The notes under the pieces: generated by a model
Seen by the model: the letters and a program-made list of their open reading frames with translations, nothing else
What the model was told of the DNA's origin: nothing
Databases searched by the model: none
Shown: positions 16,817 to 25,948 of the stretch, in pieces
How positions within the stretch are numbered: position 1 is the stretch's first letter
How the letters are laid out: the number at the start of each line of letters is the position of its first letter
NCBI GenBank assembly: GCA_024762875.1
Contig: JANTGR010000006.1
Span: 1 to 34,295 of the forward strand
Source: Sulfurospirillum sp.
GTDB lineage: Bacteria; Campylobacterota; Campylobacteria; Campylobacterales; QNZT01
Direction: 5' to 3'
DNA length: 34,295 nt
Program-made: the position numbers and the translations under genes

Positions 16817-17605
16817 ATGATAATACGAAAAATGCATGCCGCTGCCATGTTTTACCCATCCGATTGCCGAAAAATAGAAACGATGTTGGCACAGTTTTCA
16901 CAGAAAGCAGATTTTAAAAATTCTTTGCCATTCAAGCCCAAAGCGCTGATCGTTCCGCATGCTGGGTATATTTACAGTGGCTATACTGCCAACAGTGCAT
17001 ACAAGTTGGTCAATTCCAAAGAGATCAAACGTGTTGTAGTGGTAGGTCCCAGCCATAAAGTGCATATCAAAGGAGCCAGTATATCGCTGCAGGATGAGAT
17101 AGAGACACCTTGTGGAAATATCAGTGTGGACAAGTATTTTGCCAAGCTGCTGATGAAGCAGTATGATTTTCTCTCTTTTGATACCAAGCTGCATCATGAA
17201 CACTCCACAGAGACGCAGATGCCTTTTATACAACACTATTTTAAAAGAGCAAAAGTAGTAGAGATAGTCTATGGAGAGATCAACACTAGGATGTTGGCTC
17301 CCCTGATGGCGCAGGTGATGCAGGAGGAGGGAACTTTACTTGTTGTGAGTACTGACTTAAGCCATTTTTATACACTCGATGAAGCAAAAAAGCATGATGC
17401 TGTTTGTTTAAAAGCGGTGAAAACCCTGGACTATCAATCAACAAAAAATGGCTGTGAAGCCTGTGGACTAATAGGCCTTAAAGCACTCTTGCAAGTGGCT
17501 AAAGAGCATGCATATCATTCCAGACTGGTTGACTACCGCACCAGTTTTGATACAAGCCGTGATGCAAAAAGTGTTGTTGGATATATGTCAGCGTTGATTG
17601 GATAA
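16817..17605 (+). CDS. Memo-like protein (AmmeMemoRadiSam system protein B family)
   Basis: MHAAAMFYPSDCRKIE...KALIVPHAGYIYSGYTANSAY...VVVGPSHKVHIKGAS...VVSTDLSHF. Confidence 0.92.
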   Translation: MIIRKMHAAAMFYPSDCRKIETMLAQFSQKADFKNSLPFKPKALIVPHAGYIYSGYTANSAYKLVNSKEIKRVVVVGPSHKVHIKGASISLQDEIETPCGNISVDKYFAKLLMKQYDFLSFDTKLHHEHSTETQMPFIQHYFKRAKVVEIVYGEINTRMLAPLMAQVMQEEGTLLVVSTDLSHFYTLDEAKKHDAVCLKAVKTLDYQSTKNGCEACGLIGLKALLQVAKEHAYHSRLVDYRTSFDTSRDAKSVVGYMSALIG

Positions 17606-17610
17606 CAAGG

Positions 17611-19014
17611 ATGCATGCCGAGTCGTTGATAGCACTCTTTACGCCGCCTTTTTTTACGATCATCACAACCTTGCTCATTTTTGTGGTGATCGGGCATCTA
17701 CTTACGCAGCGGAAAAAACCTACCAGCACGATAGCGTGGGCTTTTACGATCATAGCGATACCCTATATCGGTATCTTTTTCTATATACTCTTTCATGGTC
17801 GGAAAATAAAAAAAATCATGAAAAATCTCAAAGCAATCCGTTTGCATAACAATTACAATGTCAAAGTAGATTGTAACTCAGAGATCGAAAAACTGCTGCA
17901 TAAAAATGGTCTTGCCAATGCCACTAGCGGCAATGCGTTTTACATTTGCAAAGATGGTGTAGATAGTTTTAGCCATCTTTTACAGATGTTGCAAGAGGCG
18001 CAGGAGAGTATCTATATCTTGACCTATATCTTTGGACAAGATGCAGTAACACGGAAAATTATAGAGATATTGACTGCAAAAGCAGCAGCCGGTGTTGAGG
18101 TCAAACTGCTTATTGATGCTTTTGGTTCACAGTCTTTGGAGTTTAGACCCGGGTTTTTAAAATCGCTTGAAGCAGCCGGTGGAGAGTACCACTTTTTTAT
18201 GTCATTGATCAAAGAGCCGATGAACAGTAAGCTCAATTTACGTAATCATAGAAAGATGATCGTTGTCGATCATGATAAGGTCATGAGCGGAGGTATCAAT
18301 ATATCGGCATCTTATCTTGCACTAGATCATAATGCCCGACTTTGGAGAGATTTGTCATTTATACTGCAGGGTGCTGCAGCGATACAGTATGAGGAGATTT
18401 TTCGTTATGACTGGGAGTCGGATGCCAAAACAAAACTGCGTCACTATAAGCGGAAAAAAGAGGAAATATCTGTCGGTGAGAGTATTGTGCAGGTGGTGCC
18501 TTCTGGTCCTGATGTAGATAGAGATGCTTTATATGAAGCGCTTCTTTTGGCAATATATGAAGCCAAAGAGAGGATTTGGGTTGTTTCTCCCTATTTTGCG
18601 CCGGATAGTTCTCTTGTGGATGCGTTGATTGTAGCAAAACATCGCGGTGTGGAGATAAAAATAATTTCTCCTTTAAGCTCTGATCACTTTTTTGTAGATA
18701 TTGCACGCAGTGCATTTTTAAGAGATTTGGCAAATGAGGGGATAGAGATACTTTTTTTTAAAAACCAAATGTTACACGCCAAGGCTTTTTTGGTAGATGA
18801 AAAGTGTGCAGTACTGGGCTCTTCCAACTTTGATTCAAGAAGTTTTTTTTACAATTTTGAAGTCGTGAGTTTTATCTATAGCAAAGAAGACATTTTGGCT
18901 GTAAAGCGATGGGTAGAGCTGCTGTTTTCAGAGTGTGAAAGTGGTATGAAAAAAGCTTCAAAAATACGCCTAGGAATAGAAAACTTTTTTAAAATGTTTG
19001 CACCGGCAGTATAG
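17611..19014 (+). CDS. cls: Cardiolipin synthase (two phospholipase D domains)
   Basis: N-terminal TM helices; LRNHRKMIVVDHDKVMSGGINIS and MLHAKAFLVDEKCAVLGSSNFDSRS HKD motifs. Confidence 0.93.
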   Translation: MHAESLIALFTPPFFTIITTLLIFVVIGHLLTQRKKPTSTIAWAFTIIAIPYIGIFFYILFHGRKIKKIMKNLKAIRLHNNYNVKVDCNSEIEKLLHKNGLANATSGNAFYICKDGVDSFSHLLQMLQEAQESIYILTYIFGQDAVTRKIIEILTAKAAAGVEVKLLIDAFGSQSLEFRPGFLKSLEAAGGEYHFFMSLIKEPMNSKLNLRNHRKMIVVDHDKVMSGGINISASYLALDHNARLWRDLSFILQGAAAIQYEEIFRYDWESDAKTKLRHYKRKKEEISVGESIVQVVPSGPDVDRDALYEALLLAIYEAKERIWVVSPYFAPDSSLVDALIVAKHRGVEIKIISPLSSDHFFVDIARSAFLRDLANEGIEILFFKNQMLHAKAFLVDEKCAVLGSSNFDSRSFFYNFEVVSFIYSKEDILAVKRWVELLFSECESGMKKASKIRLGIENFFKMFAPAV

Positions 19015-19022
19015 GAGACTGG

Positions 19023-19796
19023 ATGTATAGAAGATATTTACCATGGTTTGTAAAAGACTATCATGATAGAGTCTGCATTAAAGCACCACAACTGCAGACA
19101 TTGGAGAGTAAGCGATTTTCTCTTTTAAACTGGAATGTGCACAAAAACAATCATCACTATAAATGGCTGCAGGATTTTCAGCACATTTTACATCTTTATG
19201 ATCCTCACTTGATTTCTTTTCAGGAATATCAGACGATGAGTGAGCGCAGTATCATCGACAAACAGCGTGAGTTTGGGTATGGATTTTTTCCTAATATCAC
19301 TTTTAAACATCGTTCTTTTGGCTTGTTGAGTGCTGCAAAGTACAAGATTGAGCATTTTGATCCACTTTTGAGTGAAGGGGTAGAGCCCTTGATTAAAACA
19401 CCAAAAGTGAGCTTTGTAAGCCAATACCGCCTGCGAGATGGCAGCTTATTGACGCTTATCAATGTGCATATGATAAATTTTGTCAAAACCCAAAAATATA
19501 TCGCACAGATCAATCAGATAGAAGAGGCCTGCAGCAGATATGAGGGGGCATTGATCTTGAGTGGAGATTTTAATACCTGGAGTCATAAAAGGATGCATCT
19601 ATTGGAAAGTATGGTAAAAAAAAGTGCTTTAAAAGCAGTAAATTTTGAGCACTCTTTTCATAAAAAATCTTTTATACCGCATCCGCTTGATCATATCTTT
19701 TACAGAGGCGTGAAAGCTGTCAATTCTCAGGTACTCGATGGAATAAAAAGTTCAGATCATAAACCGATGCTGGTAACATTTGAACGCTTAGAGTAA
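19023..19796 (+). CDS. Endonuclease/exonuclease/phosphatase family protein
   Basis: LLNWNVHKNN, ISFQEY, LINVHMINF, ILSGDFNTW, HPLDHIFY, SSDHKPMLV motifs. Confidence 0.9.
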   Translation: MYRRYLPWFVKDYHDRVCIKAPQLQTLESKRFSLLNWNVHKNNHHYKWLQDFQHILHLYDPHLISFQEYQTMSERSIIDKQREFGYGFFPNITFKHRSFGLLSAAKYKIEHFDPLLSEGVEPLIKTPKVSFVSQYRLRDGSLLTLINVHMINFVKTQKYIAQINQIEEACSRYEGALILSGDFNTWSHKRMHLLESMVKKSALKAVNFEHSFHKKSFIPHPLDHIFYRGVKAVNSQVLDGIKSSDHKPMLVTFERLE

Positions 19797-20375
19797 GGAA
19801 AGAAGCCAGGTTTTGACATTGTCACCAAGCTGGTTCATTGCTATATCAAATGCTTTTACACCACCTTCGGCATCTAAAGAATCTGCCGGAATTTTTAGAC
19901 TGACATAGTGTCTGGCAAGTACTTTTTTTGCTTTTGTGTCGATAAGAAAAAAGCGCATTTTGATGATGGCATATGATGTTTGTTCATCAAACTGCTGGTA
20001 AAAATCTTCCACTGTACTTTGCAGCAGCCAGGGTGATTTGACGGGAGAGGATGCGGGAACAACGGCTTTGAAAATACCGCTTTGATCCAACTTGGAAACG
20101 AGAAAGGCAGCAAGCATATGGTTTGGTGTGTCACTCCATCGGCTAAATGCATAACTATCACGTCTTAGTGGCGTTTTGGCATAGAGAATAGTATCTTTTT
20201 TGATCTCTTTTGTACTGCGGGGAGTCGCTATTTTGAGTGTTTTATCTGTTATCATGATAGCAGGAATCGTGGAGGATGCATCGTATTTAAGTGTATAGAT
20301 ATTGACAGGATGCGCCTGCTTACTGCTGCATCCACTGATGAATAAGAGTATCATGATAGCGGCAAATAGTTTCAT
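19788..20375 (-). CDS. ABC-type transport auxiliary lipoprotein of an Mla-like system
   Basis: Lipobox MKLFAAIMILLFISGCSS; last gene of an mlaE-F-D-like operon; the track start at 20444 is probably too long. Confidence 0.8.
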   Translation of the reverse strand: MKLFAAIMILLFISGCSSKQAHPVNIYTLKYDASSTIPAIMITDKTLKIATPRSTKEIKKDTILYAKTPLRRDSYAFSRWSDTPNHMLAAFLVSKLDQSGIFKAVVPASSPVKSPWLLQSTVEDFYQQFDEQTSYAIIKMRFFLIDTKAKKVLARHYVSLKIPADSLDAEGGVKAFDIAMNQLGDNVKTWLLSLL

Positions 20376-20376
20376 T

Positions 20377-21258
20377 TTAGTTTTCTCCTGGTCCGGGTTT
20401 GAATGTTTTATGTTTAAAAAGAAGATCACTTGGACTATCTTCAATCGCTTCGACAGTCTCTTGCATCTTGCTTGAGAGATCGTTGATATTTTCTATCATA
20501 TCAGATATTTTTTGTACCATTGGATCTGAAATCTCTTTGAGATTATAATCTCCCTGCCGGATGGAAAGATTGATTCTTTTAGTCAGGTTTTTGATCGATT
20601 GTGAAGTGGTTTTAAACTCCTTTAAAGTTCCTGTTATCTCTGTGATTGATTCGCCACCCTGTTGAATCAGGGCTGTGATATCCTCTCTATTGTTGTTGAG
20701 TTCCTGGGTTACATCACTGATATTGGCCAGCGTACTTTCGATATTTTGCAAGTTTTTGTCACTGACAAGTCTATTGACTTTACCTAAAGTAAGTGAAAGT
20801 TTATCGCTGAGGTCTATAAGAATTTGATCCAGTTTGACAAAGAGAGACGGGGAAGATTTGATGACAGGTATCTCCCCCTTTTTTGCAACTAGAAGCGGAG
20901 CATGGGTATCGTGGCCGGATATCTCAACATAAGCAAGTCCTGTCATACCGTAAAATTTGAGTGTTGCCTGCATATCTGTTTTGATTTTGATGTCATGGTT
21001 GAGTTTGAGATAGACAGCTACAAGCTGGGTATCGGTAGGATGCACTTTGATATTTTCTACAACACCGGCATCAACACCCATATATTTGACAGAAGCATCT
21101 TTACTGAGCCCGGCGACGGATTCATCAAAATAGACCACAAAATGCTGCGGCTGTTCATAGCTGCTATATTTCATCAGCCAAAAAGCAAATCCAATTGCAC
21201 CGGTGATAAACAGTGCAACAAAAATACCGACTACTAAATAATTGACCTTACCTTCCAT
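20377..21258 (-). CDS. mlaD: MlaD/MCE-domain protein
   Basis: Single N-terminal TM then HFVVYFDESVAGLSKDASVKYMGVDAGVVENIKV MCE signature. Confidence 0.9.
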   Translation of the reverse strand: MEGKVNYLVVGIFVALFITGAIGFAFWLMKYSSYEQPQHFVVYFDESVAGLSKDASVKYMGVDAGVVENIKVHPTDTQLVAVYLKLNHDIKIKTDMQATLKFYGMTGLAYVEISGHDTHAPLLVAKKGEIPVIKSSPSLFVKLDQILIDLSDKLSLTLGKVNRLVSDKNLQNIESTLANISDVTQELNNNREDITALIQQGGESITEITGTLKEFKTTSQSIKNLTKRINLSIRQGDYNLKEISDPMVQKISDMIENINDLSSKMQETVEAIEDSPSDLLFKHKTFKPGPGEN

Positions 21259-22021
21259 GTTTGCATCCTAATCTGCTTTGTGCTCGTTTCCCTTTGAAGA
21301 AGTCATTGATAAAAGGATGATTGGATTGAAGGATCTCTTCAATACTGCCTGTTGCTATCACTTTTTTATCTCCCAATACAGCTATGTTATCGACGATCGT
21401 AAAGATAGAGTCAATATCATGTGTTATCATGATAATCGTCAAACCCAATAAATCCCTTAATTTTATAATCAATTCATCAAATTCTTCTGCGCCTACCGGG
21501 TCCAGGCCGGAAGTAGGTTCATCTAAAAAAAGTAATTTTGGCTCCATTGCTAAAGCCCTTGCAAGTGCGGCTCTTTTTTTCATTCCTCCACTGAGTTCTG
21601 AAGGATAAAGTCCAGCAGCATAAGATGGTAAACCTACCAAATCAATTTTGAGTCGTACCAAATCCTCTATCAGATCTGCTTCGAGGTTGGTATACTCTTT
21701 GAGTGCTACACCGATATTTTCTGCAACATTGAGAGAGGAAAAAAGAGCACCGGATTGAAAAAGTACACCCCAGCGTGTACGCAATATATGGGCATTTTCC
21801 AGTGAAAGAGTAGAGAGATTCTCACCCAACACTGTGATTTCTCCGGAAAATGGCTGCTGCAACATGATCATCTCTTTCAGCAAGACTGATTTACCTGCAC
21901 CACTACCGCCTAAAAGCCCAAATATTTCTCCTTCATGCACCTGCAGGCTGACTTTATCATGTACGGTGTTGTCACCAAATTTTGTCACTATATCTTTGAC
22001 TTCTACGATCACTTTTTTCAT
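21248..22021 (-). CDS. mlaF: ABC transporter ATP-binding protein, MlaF-like
   Basis: Walker A GGSGAGKS, signature LSGGMKKRAALARAL, Walker B LLFLDEPTSGLDP. Confidence 0.93.
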   Translation of the reverse strand: MKKVIVEVKDIVTKFGDNTVHDKVSLQVHEGEIFGLLGGSGAGKSVLLKEMIMLQQPFSGEITVLGENLSTLSLENAHILRTRWGVLFQSGALFSSLNVAENIGVALKEYTNLEADLIEDLVRLKIDLVGLPSYAAGLYPSELSGGMKKRAALARALAMEPKLLFLDEPTSGLDPVGAEEFDELIIKLRDLLGLTIIMITHDIDSIFTIVDNIAVLGDKKVIATGSIEEILQSNHPFINDFFKGKRAQSRLGCKHGR

Positions 22022-23157
22022 ATATGCAACTTTGTCAATATGATAGAAAAAACAGCATCACAGGCAATGACCAAAAAGATGGCATTGACCACACTGATTG
22101 TGGTATAGTAACCGATACTTTCTGTGTCACGGGAAACTTGCAATCCTCTAAAACAGCCGATGGTAGCAATCAGCCATGCAAAAAAAGGCCCTTTAAAGAT
22201 TCCGACCCAATAATGTTTTGTATCCAAGGCAGTTTGCAAATGTTCTAAAAATGATGAAAAAGAGATATGTAACTGTGCTTTGGCAACTACCATACCGCCA
22301 AATATACCCACTATATCTGCAAAAAAGATCAGCAAAGGCATCGCAATCATCAAAGCGATAATGCGTGGTAACACCAAAAATCTGAAAGGATCAAATCCCA
22401 TTGTGCGCATCGCATCAAGTTCTTCTGTGAGTTTCATCACACCCAGTTGCGCTGTATAGGCAGATCCGCTACGCCCTGCTACAACGATCGCGGTAATCAA
22501 TGGTGCCAGCTCACGGGTAATAGAGATGCCAATCATATCAACGATGAAGATGCTTGCACCAAATTTTTCCAACTGTACAGCGCTTTGATAGGCGATGACC
22601 ACGCCGATGAGAAATGCTGTTAATGCAATGATGCCAAGTGCTTTTATGGCAGAAGATTCTATATATTTGATGATGGCTTTATAACGTATAGATGAGGGAT
22701 GGCGAAAATAGTAAAAAAGCTGAATGGTAATCTCTCCCAAAAAAGTAAAAAAAGCGAGAATATCCTGTACAAAAAGTGTACTGCTTCGACCTAAATTTTC
22801 AAAAAAACGTTTCCATAATGATACTTTCTTTTTGTGCGGGATTTTTTGTGCGATATTATCCTGGAGAAGAGTATAAATTTTGGTATGTTCTTTTGAAAAA
22901 TTATTTTTTTCAAATGCTGCTGCTGCATGTATCAGGCGGTCTTCAAATTCCATGATAAGGATCATTCCTGCAGAATCAATCAATCCAGTCTGTGAAAAAT
23001 CCCAAATGATTTTGTCCTGGCTCAGATTTGTTCTCAGTAATTTTTTCAGTAATTTTTCCATGGGAGCTACAGTTGTGATGACCCAATCACCACTGCTTTT
23101 GATAATGACAGTGTGATGATTACGAATTAATTCCAATGCTGCATTATTAATTTTCAT
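22018..23157 (-). CDS. mlaE: MlaE-family ABC permease with N-terminal STAS-like domain
   Basis: N-terminal STAS-like IIWDFSQTGLIDSAGMILIMEF; MlaE core ELAPLITAIVVAGRSGSAYTAQLGVMKLTEELDAMRTMGFDP. Confidence 0.92.
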   Translation of the reverse strand: MKINNAALELIRNHHTVIIKSSGDWVITTVAPMEKLLKKLLRTNLSQDKIIWDFSQTGLIDSAGMILIMEFEDRLIHAAAAFEKNNFSKEHTKIYTLLQDNIAQKIPHKKKVSLWKRFFENLGRSSTLFVQDILAFFTFLGEITIQLFYYFRHPSSIRYKAIIKYIESSAIKALGIIALTAFLIGVVIAYQSAVQLEKFGASIFIVDMIGISITRELAPLITAIVVAGRSGSAYTAQLGVMKLTEELDAMRTMGFDPFRFLVLPRIIALMIAMPLLIFFADIVGIFGGMVVAKAQLHISFSSFLEHLQTALDTKHYWVGIFKGPFFAWLIATIGCFRGLQVSRDTESIGYYTTISVVNAIFLVIACDAVFSIILTKLHI

Positions 23158-23220
23158 ATCTAATTATATCATAAGTTATTAGGTTTTGTGGTGTGAGAAT
23201 AACGCTTTTTTAATGGAAAT

Positions 23221-23258
23221 AAAAAAGGGGGCTGATGGAAAACCACCAACCCCCTTTT
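23221..23258 (-). terminator. Rho-independent terminator of the multihaem cytochrome gene
   Basis: Minus strand reads AAAAGGGGGTTGGTGGTTTTCCATCAGCCCCCTTTTTT. Confidence 0.9.
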
Positions 23259-23285
23259 ATCAACATGGCTAACTAAAGTTGGAAA

Positions 23286-25718
23286 TTATTTCCAACCTTT
23301 GCTAACGATATTGCTTGATTTGCCGTATGGATATTTTTCAACCAATTCTTTTACAGAAAGTTTCTGATCTCCATCTCTCATAAAGTGTGCCAATGTGACT
23401 GAAGCCCAGTAGTCATTTTCATACTCTGTGCCGTCTAGCATATTTGGTACACCGTTTTTATTTGTTGTGTGACAAGCTGCACATGTTACAGGACCTGCAT
23501 ATTCACCATCAGGGCTGTATTGAAGTGCTTGTTCATGTGTTGTTTTATCAACTGTTCTATTTGGCCCGTCATATCTTGTAGAGTATAAACCATGTGCTGA
23601 TTCATGACAAGATTGACATGCGATATTACCATGCCCTTTAGAATATCTGAAAAGTGACAATTTATTTGGTTGATCGATTGGGAAGTACTGCCCACCCATA
23701 CTCTCAACAAATGGTGCGATGTGACAATCTGCACAATGAGGCTCTGACGCACTCAACCACCAGTCATTTCCGCCAGAAGCTGCTTTATAAGGTACTTCTC
23801 CACCAGTAGGATGATTCCATGGTTTAAGATCCAGTCCTTTTTTAGCTACATTTTTTACCAAAGTTGCTGATTCATGATCTGTATAATAACTCAGTGCTTC
23901 GTTGTTACCGGTAGTTTTTGGATCTGCATATGAGTTGAAAAGTTTAACATCTCCACCAGCCACTACATCGATAATTTCTTTGAGAGATTTGCCTCTGATA
24001 CTATCACCTGTTAATGTTTGTGCTTCTGTTATGTTATCAGCTTTGTACATTTTCTGTGCTACTTTTGTATGACAGTTTGTACAGTAAAGACCTCTCATTT
24101 TAGAGACAGGTTTTCCATGCTCGTCTTTCATACTGACTTCATTAAGTTGATGTTTACCATATTCATTTAAGAAGAAAGGCGGTTTTGCATCTGGATTGGA
24201 GTGTGCATCACGTCTAACATAACAACCACCACCACTATTTCTGATATCTTTACTGGAAAATCGACCTTTACCATATCTATCCGTGACTCTGTAAGGATTG
24301 GAGTCATCATTCATAGATGGATCCTGGAAGTGTGTAGGGTGACAGGATTGACATGCCTGTGTTCTACCTGCAGCATCTGGCATAGGTACCATACCCAAGT
24401 GGAATCCATGTATCGCTTCGGTTAATGTTTTGGCATGAACTGCTTTATAACCTGTTGCTGTTGGACGTGGTTCTTGCAGGTTCCCTGAAACATTGTCACC
24501 ATGACAATCGGCACAGTTGACTTCACCTACTTTACCCAAACGGTTACCCGGTGCATCGGATTTGTAGTCTGACAAAAATGTTGTACCATGGTGTGCATCA
24601 TGCAATGAAAGTATATTGATTGAAGATTCTGCAAGTCTTGCCATATATTCACTCTCATCCGGATAAGATTTCCAGTATGCATACTCTTTATCAGAAAGTT
24701 TTAGTCCTTCATCTCTTGCCATCTGTGCTGCTTTACCTTCTCTTGAGTGACAGGCATAACAGTTTGGTATATCTACCGGATTTGTTCCAAAATATTGTGT
24801 GACCTGATTGTTGGCATTTAGAACTGGTTTCCCCTCTTTTGTATGTAACTGAACCTGAGAATACTGAAATGGCTGGAAGTCTTTTTCTGTGACTGAGCGG
24901 ATCGTACCTCTTCTTGTACTGTCATTAAATGCTGTCAATGGAAGACCAAGCGCATCCCAAACATAAGAAGATGTCAAAGTCAGTGGAATATTTTTGACTT
25001 GTGGCACTAATGTATCTGTAAAAACGATATTTCCACCATGCTTTCCAGCATAAGTGAGATATCCGCCAGCTATAGATTGTCCTGAAGGTCCACAATCAAA
25101 CTTCACTTTGATCTGCTTACCAATTCGCAGTCTGTCTTTATCTGCAGCACCTGCAGGAATGGTACCTTCTAGATCTTTATAGATAAAGAGATGTCCCCAT
25201 ACATAGTTGGCAACATTATCACCCGGACTGTCAAAGTGACCATCTCCGTCGACATCTTTAGGTACAGACCAGTATTTCATCTTGTTACCTTCACTATATG
25301 AGTTGTCTTTTACATTATAGTAAAGCTTTACTTCATCATCCGGACTTAAAAGTTTTGGCAATTTGCCTTTTGCCCCACTTTGAATTGCTTGGGCTTGAAT
25401 AGAGTTATATGGCGGAATAACACAACAATAACTCATTTCAAAACCAACACAGTGCATACCCAGTTCATAGTTGATGAAAATATTGTAGTCATTTTTAGGT
25501 GCAAAGTGTACACCATCAGCTTTTAGTTTAGACATGCTAAACGGCGGGGTTTTTGTATATGTTGCCGGTGCTGTAGTTGTTGTAGAAGCAGATTTTATAT
25601 GTTTTGCCTCTGCAGCGACTGCATCATTGACTGCATCATTCGGCATGGCGCTGCATGCTGTGACAATAGCCACAAGTGAAAGTGCAGAAACAGCATAAGC
25701 GCTTTTTCGTAATTTCAT
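23286..25718 (-). CDS. Lipoprotein multihaem c-type cytochrome (seven CXXCH motifs)
   Basis: Lipobox VAIVTACSA; CYACH, CADCH, CQSCH, CTNCH, CADCH, CQSCH, CAACH. Confidence 0.9.
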   Translation of the reverse strand: MKLRKSAYAVSALSLVAIVTACSAMPNDAVNDAVAAEAKHIKSASTTTTAPATYTKTPPFSMSKLKADGVHFAPKNDYNIFINYELGMHCVGFEMSYCCVIPPYNSIQAQAIQSGAKGKLPKLLSPDDEVKLYYNVKDNSYSEGNKMKYWSVPKDVDGDGHFDSPGDNVANYVWGHLFIYKDLEGTIPAGAADKDRLRIGKQIKVKFDCGPSGQSIAGGYLTYAGKHGGNIVFTDTLVPQVKNIPLTLTSSYVWDALGLPLTAFNDSTRRGTIRSVTEKDFQPFQYSQVQLHTKEGKPVLNANNQVTQYFGTNPVDIPNCYACHSREGKAAQMARDEGLKLSDKEYAYWKSYPDESEYMARLAESSINILSLHDAHHGTTFLSDYKSDAPGNRLGKVGEVNCADCHGDNVSGNLQEPRPTATGYKAVHAKTLTEAIHGFHLGMVPMPDAAGRTQACQSCHPTHFQDPSMNDDSNPYRVTDRYGKGRFSSKDIRNSGGGCYVRRDAHSNPDAKPPFFLNEYGKHQLNEVSMKDEHGKPVSKMRGLYCTNCHTKVAQKMYKADNITEAQTLTGDSIRGKSLKEIIDVVAGGDVKLFNSYADPKTTGNNEALSYYTDHESATLVKNVAKKGLDLKPWNHPTGGEVPYKAASGGNDWWLSASEPHCADCHIAPFVESMGGQYFPIDQPNKLSLFRYSKGHGNIACQSCHESAHGLYSTRYDGPNRTVDKTTHEQALQYSPDGEYAGPVTCAACHTTNKNGVPNMLDGTEYENDYWASVTLAHFMRDGDQKLSVKELVEKYPYGKSSNIVSKGWK

Positions 25719-25816
25719 AATTACCTCCTATATGTTTTGGAACTATTATTATAAATGTTTCTTATTTAACAAAGGCTTAAAATATAAAAAAAAATTATAT
25801 TATATGAACCAATAAA

Positions 25817-25835
25817 GATAATTATTATCATTATT
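25817..25835. promoter_or_regulatory. Fur-box-like site
   Basis: GATAATTATTATCATTATT matches 16/19 of the classical consensus GATAATGATAATCATTATC. Confidence 0.45.
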
Positions 25836-25840
25836 TATGA

Positions 25841-25891
25841 TTTATACTATATTTTTAATGATTGATTAATTTTTAATCATTTTATACTATA
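25841..25891. repeat. Direct repeat TTTATACTATA, 40-bp period, enclosing inverted repeat AATGATT...AATCATT
   Basis: Copies at 25841-25851 and 25881-25891. Confidence 0.8.
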
Positions 25892-25948
25892 CAATCCATG
25901 AAATATGTTGATATGATGTGGATACAAAAAATTTGAAGGAGTAAGAAG

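Noticed and set aside
24171-24245. Possible degenerate eighth haem site (GGGCYVRRDAH) in the cytochrome
   Set aside because: Does not fit CXXCH or known CX3-4CH variants; a haem site cannot be claimed from sequence alone.
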